Assembly: GCA_000310025.1 (NCBI GenBank) | Contig: FN649739.1 | Span: 425,967-475,081 of the forward strand | Length of the DNA: 49,115 nucleotides | Direction of reading: 5' to 3' | Source of the DNA: Ectocarpus siliculosus | Lineage: Eukaryota > Sar > Phaeophyceae > Ectocarpales > Ectocarpaceae | Shown here: positions 10,276 to 20,122 of the stretch, in pieces | Layout: each line of letters begins with the position of its first letter | Numbering within the stretch: the first letter of the stretch is position 1 | The notes under the pieces: generated by a model | What the model was told of the DNA's origin: nothing | What the model saw: only the letters and a program-made list of their open reading frames with translations | Database searches by the model: none | Program-made: the position numbers and the translations under genes

Positions 10276-13200
10276 GGGCACACACACGCTCGCTCACCTA
10301 TCCCCGGTATTTGCGCCCACGTCATCGTCTCCAGATCACACCGGTAAAAATCGTTCATCCGCTGTCGATTTTCATTTCACACACGGGCCGAAACAATCGG
10401 GACAAAAACAAAGTCAGACAAACGGGACGAGGGAGAAGAGAAAAGGTTGCACGGTCAGGGACGGGGGGGGGACGGGGGTCGCGGGTTCGAAAACGTGCTG
10501 ACGTTTGTTGAGTCGGGATCAATGACGGCACCATGTAGCTGGCGAGCCAGGATAGAGTGACAAGACGCATTCATTAGATAGCACGTAAGTATCAATACGA
10601 TCGTTCAAGGACAGAATACTACAACAACGTCATGACTTGCGCGGGCGATACTCTGAAATGCTAGCAAACTGACGCATGCACGCACCACGCACGCACGCGG
10701 TCTGCACTTCTCCAAAAGGCAACGGACATAAAATCACTACCAGAATACCTGTGCGCCATCGCAGCCCCCGGAAGGACAAAACTCATTGTAGGTCTTGTCA
10801 AAACTCCAGAGTAACCATCTCACTACCTTACGCGGGCAATGCTGGACGCACAGCGCACGCGGCCTGCAACTCTCCAAAAGGCACGAAAACTACCAGCTAG
10901 CTACCTGTACGCCATCGTAACCCCCGAAGACGTAGACGTTGTCGCCGTCCTTGCACCAGCTGGGGCACGACCGGATGGACGGGATCTGTCCCGACGTGTT
11001 CACCTCCTCCCACAAGGACGTGTCTATACCACCCCGAAAAAACAAACAAACAAAAAAAGCGACAGATAAAATGGGTGTCGTCCGAAATATGCCAAAGGAA
11101 AAAAGGTCAACATGTATTGCCAAAGGACACAGTTCAACATATATTGCCAACGGAAGAAGGTCAACATGTATCTCGAAACTGTGGTCAGGCCAATGTTAAT
11201 TTTCCGTTACATGGGGGAGGTGTCCAGCGTGACAGAAAAAAAAAAAAAATGAAAAATGCCCCGAGAAACTTAACAGCTACAAGAGAAAACAGGAGCAGCG
11301 GGAGGCTGCCGCAAGAATACGCACGTGCGTACATAGATGGCCATATACTATGATGTCAGCTTCAGAGAAAGCGCGTGCACTTGCTCGCATGCACTCCGGG
11401 AACAAAATACACCCAGCTACAAGTAGCTGTGTAAGGAAATTCGTGCCACCTTTTGCCTCAGACTAGCCAAAACAACAGCCGTCACTGCTGTCCAGCCAGG
11501 GTCCAAACTCTCAAGACGACCTGACATCAGTCAGTCTTTTCCAAAAAGCGGCAGGGTCCCAAACCCTCACGCTACGCAAACAAAAAGCTCGCATCGAAAT
11601 CCTTTGAGGGGAGGGAGCTCTGATCTACAGGGTGACATATACCCGTGGCAGTGTGCTTCAAACGTGCCATAAAACGAGTGTGAAACCAATTTCCTGGGAA
11701 AAAAAACAAAACACCAGTAACACGGGGAAACCCTCCTGTGTGACCACGGGTTCGAGTAAACGGCACAAGCGCTGTGAGCACGGATTTGAAGTGAAGACCA
11801 CAAAAAAAAAAATGTACATATTGTATGTCCTCACCAAAGTTGAACCGGTGCATGTCGTTTAGCCAAGTGGTCCCGTCGTATCCCCCAAACAGGCAGAAGT
11901 AGTGGCTGTGGACCACCGCCACGTACCCAAACCGTGAAACCGGCGGCGCCCCCGCGGGCTCCACTTTTCGCCAAGTTCGCGTTTCTGCGATCGTCAGAGC
12001 AAAACAGCACGGGTGGGGCGGGGCGGGGCGGGGGGGGCACAAGGGGGGGGGGGGGGGGGGGGGGACTCCCCTCGGGGAAAAAGCAAAAAAAAAAAAATTT
12101 GGTTTCCCAACCCCGAAGAAAAGAAAAGGATCCCCCAAAAGGGCAAAGGGGGAANNNNNNNNNNNNNNNNNNNNNNNNNNNNNNNNNNNNNNNNNNNNNN
12201 NNNNNNNNNNNNNNNNNNNNNNNNNNNNNNNNNNNNNNNNNNNNNNNNNNNNNNCGCGCGGGGGGGGGGGGGCGTACGCACATCGGGAAGAGAGCAAAAA
12301 TACGAAACTTTGGTTCTCAATCCCGTATGATATGATATGTATCGCCCAAAAGGCCAAGCGCGGAAGCCGAGAGACAAGAGACCGCCAGCATGGGCTGCGC
12401 ATAGCATAAGTTCGCGCTTTGTTGTCGAGCTAAGTCCAAAAAGGGCACCTGAATGTTGGGCCGGCGGGGCAAAGGGCGGCGAGGGCTAGAAGCATCCCCC
12501 TCGAAAGGTCAGCCTGTCTAAGTTGTAAGGGTTAGGGATAGGATTAAATGGCCTTGTAACCCTAACCCTGTAGCCGAGAGAACAAGACACCCGACGTGAA
12601 CTGAACTCCACGTGTGTATGAAAAAAGGTCCACGCCGTGCATAAAAAAAAAAAAAACGACAGAAAGCCCACCCATGCACACATAACCCTAAACAAAAAAA
12701 ATAAGGAACCTCACCGATGTGAAAACCGTGGAAGTCGTTGAGCCATTGCGACCCGTTGTATCCCCCAAACAGGTAGAGAGAGCCTTTGTACTCCACCACA
12801 CCATTGTTCTCACGCACGCCGGGCGAGGGCCCTTGGCAGTGCACCTCTTTCCAGATTCGACTTTCTGCAGCAAAACAAGAAGCGCAGATTCGATTGTATG
12901 TGTCATACAAGTACGACAAGCGTATTTGGCATAAAATACATTTACAGCGTAGCATGCATACCAATGTTAAAACAGCAGCAGCAGCAGCAGCAGCAACAAC
13001 AACAACAACAACAACACACATTGATTCCATTCGCTGACATATCTTGGAATGAGATAAATGTGTTTCGTTTTTTGGGAGAAGCAAAAAAAAGAAGCCACAA
13101 GACGATCCATTGCATTGGACCTCCTCTAGGTTCCGAGGTAAAAAAAACACAAAAAAAAAATCACCTGAAAAAAAATGTGCGCTACTTGTAAAAAAATGTG

Positions 13201-14632
13201 GTAGAGCGCGGGCAACCAATAGTAGACGGTAGACGGGCTGACCCAACCGAAATCCGGAACCCACCAAAGCCGACGTGTACGCGTCCTAGTCAGGGTACTG
13301 GTTTAGGCCGAGCGACTATTCCCGAAAAAACGCAGGCATACCGCTCGAGTGCCAGGTAGTTTCGAACGTCCCAAGGTGTTTGTTTCTCGACACAACCGAT
13401 GGCGGTCACACTACCGAGTAAACCCTTTCACTTTTTCCAGCGTGTCTCTCCGAAACAACCTTGTGCTGTACACACCCTCAGGGTACAGTAGTGAGTGAGG
13501 CCGTTGCCGGCAGCTGCCTCCATGCCAGCATATGCCCGTACCTTGGTGCCCAATTACTCTTTTGTTGGAAGTAACACAAAAAATACACCCGATTCGTGGT
13601 TCATGGGTCGCACGCACACATGAGAATATCTAACCCCGAGGTCGGACCACTGGTCGGCGGACCACCGGATGTCGGCTAGGTTCCCTGCGGTTCGGCCTCA
13701 CCAAAATCGAACTCCCAGAAATCGTCCAATCGCCCGCTGCCTCCGTACCCTCCGAACATGAATAGCTGCAGCAGAAAACAGTGAGGGGGAAGACATGAGG
13801 GGAGGGATGGAGGGATGGAGAGATGGAGAGAGAGAGAGAGATAGGGAGAGAGAGAGAGAGAAAGATAGAAAGAGGGAGGGAGGGAGGGAGGAGGAAAATG
13901 AGAAAAATGTCCTACGACGGTAACCCCATCGGACAAAGCAAGCACACAGATAAATCGCGAGAGAACGCTTCAGCTCAGCCCAGGCCAGCCGCTCCTTTCC
14001 CTCGTCGATCGCCAACTCGACTTTCGCTTATCCACGACTGACAAGTATTACCGGTATACCCTGGTACAGTAGCATCTCCTGTTGTTGGGCATGATGAAAA
14101 AAACAAATCGAGATTCGAACTCACGCCCCAAACATCAAAGATTGCGAGGTCACCAACTGAACCACCTGTTGTACGCAGGATAAGCTACAACACACCTCAG
14201 ACATATTGAGAAGACAGCGGTTTGTCTTGAGAGCGCACTCTACCCTCAGACGCGAACAAGCCAATGACCGCGAAGGACACTACGGTAGATGGCAGCTTCG
14301 AGGTTCCCCCCCCAAATGCAAAACAGAACACGCAGGTCTCTTCTCTTGGGAGGTCCCCCAAGGGAGGAGGTGTCATTCACTCGAATCACAGACTTTGCGT
14401 TAATAGTCTCCTCTGACAACCCCAACGACAATAAGAAGGCAGCAGCAACAGCAGCCACAGCCGCAGCAGCAGCAGCAGCAGCAGCACCAAAATACACCAA
14501 GGCTCACCTTGTTTCCCACGACGACTGACGCCGCTCCGCTTCGGGGACCCGGCACTTGGTCCCCCACCGACACCCCCGGGGGCAAAGCGTTCGCCTTCAC
14601 CTGCCGCCATGATCGCGACCTGCTGCCACCTG
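5400..14632 (-). CDS. Kelch-BTB-BACK protein, 12 exons, 5' end missing
   Basis: Probable substrate adaptor of a cullin-3 ubiquitin ligase: Kelch propeller first, BTB and BACK last, the order seen in LZTR1-type proteins. Exons, in transcript order: 14632-14508, 13765-13702, 12864-12715, 11984-11835, 11023-10905, 10361-10298, 9865-9726, 9170-9078, 8263-8024, 6861-6755, 6247-6130, 5519-5400. All donors are GT, all acceptors AG, and every junction keeps the frame, giving about 495 residues. Six Kelch units are readable; the core glycine pair appears as FGGYGGSGRLDDFW, FGGYNGSQWLNDFH, FGGYDGTTWLNDM, FGGYDGV, FGGYNGSDRLCDF and FGGYNGQ. The BTB domain (exons 9-10) has LSDVTFIVDGFPVYASRVHL and FLKLLEYLYTD. 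The BACK part (exons 11-12) has FLLAHKHNAEGLK and ends IIFRQAS-stop. The first exon opens at an acceptor (14629 or 14632), so the start codon lies in an upstream exon I could not find. Localisation is probably cytosolic. Confidence 0.88.
5553..5695. repeat. CT microsatellite grading into CTGT-rich repeat
   Basis: A run of CT dinucleotides about 40 bases long, followed by CTCTGC/CTGT units, inside the last intron of the Kelch-BTB gene. Confidence 0.95.
5899..5934 (-). pseudogene. duplicate BACK-domain mini-exon (36 bp)
   Basis: On the minus strand an acceptor TAG and a donor GTACGT bracket 36 bases that encode PYLAHKLKENLK with no stop. This resembles the C-terminal end of the neighbouring exon at 6247-6130, which ends LLAHKHNAEGLK and has a donor of the same type. 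Flanking intron sequence is also shared (5820-5900 compared with 6010-6130), so the whole block was duplicated. Including the exon keeps phase 0 on both sides, so it could be spliced in. Skipping it gives the more family-like BACK sequence. I judge it a relic or an alternative exon. Confidence 0.6.
6966..7090 (+). mobile_element. G-tract repeat element fragment, copy 2
   Basis: G run, then GCATATTCGTGCACGCCG and the block CTCGCATCCCTACAAAGCC as in the long form at the left edge. It is truncated at about 7090. It lies in a Kelch-BTB intron, antisense to that gene. Confidence 0.75.
7098..7300 (+). mobile_element. G-tract repeat element, short form, copy 3
   Basis: G run, GTACTCAT, then TTGCATGCCATAGCGG and a body with GGAGCATTGTCCCCAC and CCAAAGGTGGCTCA, ending at a second G run near 7288. 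The same body is found at 8284-8452 and, reversed, at 47995-48150. It lies head to tail behind copy 2. Confidence 0.75.
7424..7508 (+). mobile_element. tRNA-like repeat, copy a (SINE-like)
   Basis: Contains TGGCTGAGTGG (box-A-like), CCTCGCAAACTTCTGACG and TTTGGGGACGTGAGTT. The same order of blocks recurs at 7539-7606 and, reversed, at 14096-14176. Box B is decayed in this copy. Confidence 0.5.
7539..7606 (+). mobile_element. tRNA-like repeat, copy b (SINE-like)
   Basis: ACAACAGAGGTGGTTTCC, then ACCTCGCCATCTTTTGAAGG and GGGGCGAGTCTCGG. It is colinear with copy a and with the better-preserved reverse copy near 14.1 kb. Diverged, and probably not transcribed. Confidence 0.45.
8284..8452 (+). 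mobile_element. G-tract repeat element, short form, copy 4
   Basis: Starts with a G run and GCGTACTCTCATG, contains GGACGGAGCATTGTTCCC and CCGCCAAAGGTGACTC, and ends with a G run followed by TTGCAACAGGGGACAG. The same end sequence, in reverse, closes the long form near 35620. The element sits directly upstream (in transcript sense) of Kelch-BTB exon 9, antisense to the gene. Confidence 0.78.
9361..9405. repeat. CAG/CAA microsatellite
   Basis: CAGCAG followed by a run of CAA trinucleotides in a Kelch-BTB intron. A longer interrupted CAA/CAG-rich tract precedes it from about 8760. Confidence 0.9.
10186..10272. repeat. GA microsatellite
   Basis: Interrupted, then pure GA dinucleotides in the intron downstream (in transcript sense) of the 64-bp Kelch exon at 10361-10298. 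Confidence 0.95.
11096..11180. repeat. ~27-bp tandem repeat, three copies
   Basis: Three head-to-tail units built around GGTCAACATGTATTGCCAA in a Kelch-BTB intron. Confidence 0.7.
12155..12254. other. assembly gap (100 N), probably spurious
   Basis: Exactly 100 N inside a Kelch-BTB intron. The roughly 95 bases left of the gap, after a long G run, match the roughly 95 bases to its right, after a similar G run, with many scattered differences. The gap probably separates two readings of the same locus. Confidence 0.8.
12527..12572. repeat. interstitial telomere-like repeats, inverted pair
   Basis: GTAAGGGTTAGGGATAGG and, about 15 bases later, TTGTAACCCTAACCCTG: short TTAGGG-type stretches in opposite orientation within an intron. 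Confidence 0.5.
12971..13017. repeat. CAG/CAA microsatellite
   Basis: CAG repeats followed by CAA repeats in the intron between the second and third Kelch-BTB exons. Confidence 0.9.
13800..13893. repeat. GA/GGGA-rich simple repeat
   Basis: Purine-rich tract of GAGA and GGGA units in a Kelch-BTB intron; on the transcribed strand it reads as a pyrimidine tract directly before the acceptor at 13766. Confidence 0.9.
14096..14176 (-). mobile_element. tRNA-like repeat, copy c (best preserved)
   Basis: Read on the minus strand: a box-A-like TGGTTCAGTTGG, a seven-base loop CTTTGAT flanked by a weak stem, a near-perfect box B GAGTTCGAATCTC, and then a T run (14096-14103) that could terminate pol III. 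The spacing of boxes A and B is tRNA-like, but the acceptor stem does not pair well. It is better called a tRNA-derived SINE fragment than a functional tRNA. Related copies lie at 7424-7606 on the other strand. Confidence 0.5.
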
Positions 14633-14754
14633 CTGGTGTGTGCGGGGGGAGGGGGGGGTTGGAAAGGGGAAATAATGCGTAAATTTCGAAAAGAAGTCTT
14701 CTCCGAAACGTCGGAGGCCTGCCTGTCTGTTGAATGAAGGGTTATACCGTAAAT

Positions 14755-14960
14755 GACACAAGATAACACACCCCCTGGACCGATTTTTCAAATCTCGATT
14801 TCTCAACAACAGAAAGAGTCACAGCGCCGAGAACGGTAGCGTTGAAGCTGTCTCGTCGAGAGCTTTCCGAAAATGTATTGTTTCATTTATATATCCTCTT
14901 CGACACGGCGTAATCGAGCTTTGAAAATTGGTCCAGGGGGTGTGTTATCTTGTGTCATAT
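14755..14960. mobile_element. foldback (MITE-like) element 1
   Basis: Inverted arms of about 50 bp: the left arm contains ACACAAGATAACACACCCCC and GGACCGATTTTTCAAA, and the right arm is its complement with ATCGAGCTTTGAAAATTGG. The middle holds CTCGTCGAGAGCTTTCCGAA, a core shared with elements 2 and 3. No coding capacity. Confidence 0.8.
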
Positions 14961-15046
14961 ACGATTCATACCGAGGGGATGTCTCCCGCGTTTCCACCCA
15001 CACCAGCTCACCTAAAATCCTCCCGCCCAGGTGGGGTACGGTAGAT

Positions 15047-15250
15047 TGCACAAGAACCCACACCCCCTGGGACGATTTTCAAAGCTTGAGTACTTCACGA
15101 CGGAGCAAGATGCTGAGATCAAAGGATACATTTGTCGGAAAGCTCTAGACGAGACGGTTCCAACGCCGCCCTTTGCGGCACCGTCACTGCCTTTTGCCCG
15201 CCGAGTAACCGAGCTTTGAAAATCGGACCAGGGTGTGTGGTATCTTATGC
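15047..15250. mobile_element. foldback (MITE-like) element 2
   Basis: The same terminal motif (CACACCCCCTGGGACGATTT; right arm GAGCTTTGAAAATCGGACC) and the core TCGGAAAGCTCTAGACGAGA, which is in the opposite orientation to that of element 1. The arms are less perfect. Confidence 0.75.
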
Positions 15251-15269
15251 AACCTACGGCAGGGCTAAG

Positions 15270-15335
15270 GGGGGCTGGGTATTCATGAAAACGCATGCCG
15301 TGGTCGTTAGACCATTGACCTCGCATCCTGTGCCT
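15270..15335 (+). mobile_element. G-tract repeat element fragment, copy 5
   Basis: GGGTATTCATGAAAACGCAT followed by GCCGTGGTCGTTAGACCATT and a CTCGCATCC end. Only the 5' core is present. The remainder, to about 16060, shows no recognisable gene. Confidence 0.65.
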
Positions 15336-16116
15336 GCGGTATCGTACAGTAGGGTAGCCGCTCTGCCTCAAGTTTTTCCCGGCGGAATCATGTTACCGCC
15401 GTGTCGGCATCGTTCGCGTCCGGCTTTTTGTTTGGCTTCGGGGCAGACGGAGCACACGCCTCAACGTGGGGGGCACTGCCCGCGAAAATCTCTTCGAAAA
15501 AAAACAGATGCAACGGCGCGACTTCGCTGCTGGCGCAAGGCTGATCCGGGTAGGTGCTGTTAAGTGTTTCTTCGAACGCCGTGCCTGGTCGTGACCACAA
15601 TTCGTTTTCCCTGTGTGCAAGCGTGTTGTGCTCGAAAGTCTCGCCTTCTGCAACCAATCGCGCGAACACGCGCACGCGCGCGCGCCCGTTTGTTGCTCGC
15701 GGTATATACGAATGACGGACGACATCGAACGGTTATTTTCTGGCGCCCTTGTACAAGACCAATGATAACTCTGAACGCGCGCACACACGCTACCGCTTGT
15801 CCGCAGCTGTCAAAAGCCCACACGTGCGTATCGAAATCGACAGCAGCAGCAGCAGCACGTTACACTACTAACATAAGGCGTCGATAAGCACTTGTTGTGT
15901 ACGATGTACGATACCTTCATGCAGCGACCAATCAGCTAGTAGCGGAGAAAATGCAAGATGCTTCCAAGGCGAATTCCGATACACCTACATATCCCCGTTA
16001 CATACTGAGTTAATCCGAATTTTTAATTTTTTCCCAGCCTCTCCTCGAGAACTGGCTCTTGGAAAAAGTGCTCCAAAAGTTCGCGTGTGTTGCACACTCT
16101 CGCGTAGGCTATGCAC

Positions 16117-16349
16117 CGAAAGGTTGCGAGTCAGCGCACAGGGGTGCGAACGATTTTCAAAAGCGTAATTTCTCCACAACCAGGAGGTTAGAATACCACT
16201 GCTGTCGAAAAGAGCGGTCTTGGAACTATCTCATAGAGAGCTTTCCTGAGAAGTGTCACCTGGCGCTCGCACCCTCCTGGTTGTGGAGAAATTATAATTA
16301 CGCTTCGAAAATCGATGGCACCCCTGTGCGCTGACTCGCAACCTTACGG
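16117..16349. mobile_element. foldback (MITE-like) element 3, long arms
   Basis: Arms of about 70 bp, nearly perfect complements: AGGTTGCGAGTCAGCGCACA on the left pairs with TGTGCGCTGACTCGCAACCT on the right, and TTTCTCCACAACCAGGAGG pairs with its complement. The centre contains ATAGAGAGCTTTCCTGAG, related to the core of elements 1 and 2. Confidence 0.85.
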
Positions 16350-16781
16350 TACACAGACAACAAATAATCATTGCGGAAGGATAACACAGAGACGAGGAGA
16401 AGACTCTTTTGTGCATTTGCTATTTTTCCTCTCTGCAGACCAAGTAAACGGGACTGCTGTACTTCAGTCACACACCCTGGTATTTAGTATAGTTGATTGA
16501 TCTCCGACAAGCCGACAAGACGTGAGGTTTACATCCGCCCACCAAAACGACCTCAAGGCCCCGGAAGCGCGCGAAATTTACAGTTTGCGATATCCGTTCA
16601 CGAAAAGGGAAAAATGACCCATAATGCCAGGTGTACCAGAGTGTGTCCGCAGCAGCAAAGGATGCTTGCGAGGGCACAGCAGTGCGCTATCTATGCATAC
16701 GAGTGCCGTGTTCAGTATTCAGGACTCAGGACACACCAAAAACTTTCCTATGCATACCTACCTAGAGGTACCACGGTTGCT

Positions 16782-16975
16782 GAAGATACCACCTCCCCTG
16801 GAACCGATTTTCAAAGCTCGAGTTACTGCTGTGTTACAAGCAGCAACGACGCTGCCAGTGATGACGGTGACGAGAGTTTGTCGACAACGCATGCATTGAT
16901 CGTTTGATTTGTTCGTCCCCGTTGTCGTGGAGTAATCGAGCTTTGAAAATTGGCCACAGGGCAGGCATCTTACCC
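16782..16975. mobile_element. foldback (MITE-like) element 4
   Basis: Ends carry GGAACCGATTTTCAAAGCTC and ATCGAGCTTTGAAAATTGGC. The interior differs from elements 1-3. Confidence 0.7.
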
Positions 16976-18065
16976 ATACACAGCAGAGCAGTACCTGATG
17001 ATGCAAAGCTACCTGGGGCGGTGTATTGTCTAAGTATGCATATGAAACGAGAACACACCAGTTAGCAGGAACACGTGTACACCCGAGATACTGGGGGCAT
17101 TCCATCGCGTCTGGGGGTGGGTGGAGATGAGTCGAGCCGTGGATAGTAAAACGCGTAGGGGGAGCAACTCGTGGATGTTGCCTGCAACCGGGGTATAGGA
17201 TGTTCGTTCAACAGGGAGCAGGGGCGAAAGGTCGCAAAATAGAGACAGGAGACAGCACTAACAATACATATGTAGTGAGAGACGGGATCGCCGAAGCAAC
17301 GCATCGTCCCGTGTGGCAGGCACGCGGAAAATAACCCAGGCACGTCACGGTCAGGACAACGTCGCCATCGGGAGCTTACCTGGAGGCATGGTTCCTTGAC
17401 AGCAGCGACAACAACGTAGTTTGGTCCGAGCGTGCCAATATGTAGTTGCCTAGCACACCTGCAGCAGTATGTACGATATGACGATATGACGATATGACCC
17501 ACCGCCCCTTCAGGGTCTCCGCAGAATATAGCGCTGAAAATATGGGATACACCAGCACGGGGCCGCCTGGATGCTGGTGCACCAACAGCACAGCAGGCAG
17601 CACCGACCCCAGGCGTTGGGAGTCGCATGGTATCTCTTGCCTCCAGGAGACTGCTCTCTGCGAGCACCGGGAGGATCGGGACACTGGCTGTCTTAATTGT
17701 GGCTTCGAGTGAGTTTGGATGGGCATTTTCAAGCAAGAGCGAGATTCGTTACCGTTGTTCCAAGACACAAAACCCGCCGCATCGCCGCATTGCCGCATCA
17801 TGTTCAACAACAGAGCTACATAGTAGTAGTCTACCATCCCAACCGTTCGCGATGTGTGCTTATCGCGTTTCGACGTGGTGTTGCTGGCCGCTGGGGAGAA
17901 AACATTATGTGCTCGAAGTCCGTGCAACGTATCATGCATTCGTAAGCTTCAAGAGTTTGTGGATGTCTTCACGTGCAAGTAGATGCTGCCGCTGTTGCTG
18001 CTGGGGTTTTGGTAGACCCTCATCCCCGCTCGTGCGTGCAATCGCGAGTGCAATCTTAATCTTCA
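16976..18065. other. intergenic, no supported gene
   Basis: Open frames on both strands are short and have no recognisable motif. No RNA gene or long repeat was seen, apart from a small CGATATGA triplication at about 17474-17497. Confidence 0.5.
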
Positions 18066-18660
18066 CGCATGGGACAGATCATGAGCTAGCCCACCTATGC
18101 CTTACAGATCACCATGATGGAGCAAACATGCCCCGGTCACCTATTTCCTTCAGATGACCAACAACAGGGCATTCCCCGATCACTATTTACAATCATGTCT
18201 CTCAGATCAACAGCAGTAGCAAATCACCGATGCTTTTGGGATCAACTCGGGTAAACACAGCCCACATACCGATTCTTCCAGATCCACTCGGGCAAACATG
18301 GCCCAATTACCGATACTTTTCAGTCACACTTCGGCGAAAAGGGCCCAATCACCGATGTCTTTCAGACGAACTCGGGATAAAACTCGGGACAGCATAGCCC
18401 AATCACCGCGTCTTTCAGATAACTCGAGCAAACCTAGCCCAATCGGCGATGTCTTTCAGATCAACTCGGGGTAGACATCTGCGCGTTTCGGATCAACTCG
18501 GGCCAACATGGCCCAACCACTTATGTCCTTCAGATCAACTCGGGCAAACGTAGCCCAATCACCGATTCTTTCAGATCAATTCGGGCAAACACAGCCCAAG
18601 CACCTGTGTCCTTTCAGATCACGTCGGGCAAACACAAACATACACAGATCACGTACGTCC
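18066..18660. repeat. minisatellite, ~42-bp unit, about ten to twelve copies
   Basis: Diverged head-to-tail units built around TTTCAGATCAACTCGGGCAA followed by ACATAGCCCAATCACCGATG. The outer copies are the most degraded. Located in the intergenic block between the divergent Kelch-BTB and reductase genes. Confidence 0.85.
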
Positions 18661-18978
18661 TTCATGACCATGGAGCAAGCACAGGACAGATCATCTATTA
18701 CATATTGCCTACCCTATGGAGCTACCGGCACCAACCACAGGTGAACACACCCTAGGACCGAGTTAGCACGATCTGTAGGGATCTCGTCATTGTTGGAATA
18801 CTCAAATTCAGTCATTAGTACTGCTGTAAACAACAGTACGTATGTATTCACCTAAGGAGTATTAATTACCGGAATAGTCTTCGGTAGGTTGATTCATAAT
18901 CGGATCGTTGTACACACCTACGGGTTATACTCTGTTATATATGGTATATCGAACAGCGCGTTTTTGAAAAGGGACGGT

Positions 18979-19010
<32 letters not shown>

Positions 19011-20079
19011 CGGCCTACAAGGTTTTGTTTTAGGCAGATGTGTGCAATATTTTCATCTTTTTGCGTGTCCACCCACCCTTTCAATTACGCTCTTGCTGAC
19101 GTACCGAGGATTCGATTCCAATCATGATGGTTTGAGAGTCTCATCCGCTGGCTGCAAGATTCCACGTTAGACGATGGTGTTTTCTACTATCGCGATGTGT
19201 ATGCTTATCCATGCAGTATTGGTATTCCCGATGTACATACCGCGGTCCGTGTAGTGCGGGTGGGTATAGAAATACCGGGGTAAGAATTCGCTTGTCACGG
19301 GATTTGTCTAGCATACTAAACGCTATATATTTCCCAACACTCAATAGTGCGGTGTCCCGATACATATGACCGCGCAGTTGTTTTTCCCTGACACGTGTCC
19401 AACTTACTGTAATTAGCTTTTGTAGGGTAAGTTAGCCTGTGACCACGGGAATCGACCGGTCAAGTGCTTGATCAGGACGGGCAGATGAAGGCACTGGGTA
19501 GTGAGATCGGAGAAGTTTATACTGTGAAGACAACAACAACAACAACAACAACAACACCGCGGTGTATATCAAGACCTGTACGAGAATGTTGTTCTCATTT
19601 CGGTCGCGACAGTCGGAAGGCCCACACCTTGTCTATGTCCCTCTATTGTATACCATATGTATATGGTAGAGAGCAAGAACTCTGTTGGTCGTTCGAAGCG
19701 TTGCTCCGAGACCTAGGCACGCCGCTAGGGCCAAATCACGTTTTGGATGGCCTGCGGTCTCCCGATACCACAGCCATCGTCTTGTTGACAACGACACAAA
19801 GCAGAGATTGTTGCTCTCTCAAAGGACGCCAAGGTTCGTCCGCGGGTGTTTGCTGTGTGTGCGTACGATGTACGACCGACCCACGAAACCTAACCTCCCC
19901 ATTCCTCCCCATTCCTCCCGGTGTTCTTCCTTCTACTCCATCTTGTTGTTCTTGTTTTTGTTCTTTTCTTGTTGTTCTTGTTCTTGTTCTTGTTGTTTTT
20001 TTTCGTTCTCGCTGTCTGCCTTCTCCCTCCCTTTTCTTGCCCTCGACTATAAGCAGGCACCACGGCGTCTGCTTTAAGA
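18661..20079. other. intergenic, upstream of the reductase gene
   Basis: Contains two CAA microsatellites (18979-19012 and 19530-19557) and a pyrimidine-rich TTCTTG tract (about 19945-20010). A TATA-like ACTATAAG at 20047 lies about 33 bases before the candidate start codon at 20080. No gene recognised. Confidence 0.45.
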
Positions 20080-20122
20080 ATGGCCGCCACAAATGCTGCT
20101 GCTGCTGCTGCTGCAGCTCGCG
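20080..20122 (+). CDS. candidate first exon of the aldo-keto reductase
   Basis: ATG in a good context (AAGAATGGCCGCC) followed by an Ala run and then a possible donor after CGCG (GTGGAG), phase 1. Spliced to an acceptor in the CAACAG repeats near 20540 it would join in frame just before the conserved RVATVLGTM, giving an N-terminus of family-like length. The alternative is translation from the ATG at 20449 with a longer leader. Not provable from sequence alone. Confidence 0.35.

Noticed and set aside
12518-13267. A single 249-residue minus-strand protein
   Set aside because: Only 12864-12715 of it is Kelch coding sequence; the rest is intron read through, as shown by the acceptor and donor that fit the neighbouring exons.
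14096-14176. Functional tRNA gene
   Set aside because: Boxes A and B and a T run are present, but I cannot pair a seven-base acceptor stem, and two decayed copies exist nearby; a SINE-like repeat fits better.
18066-18660. CRISPR array
   Set aside because: Whole units are similar, with no unique spacers between constant repeats, and the window is eukaryotic.
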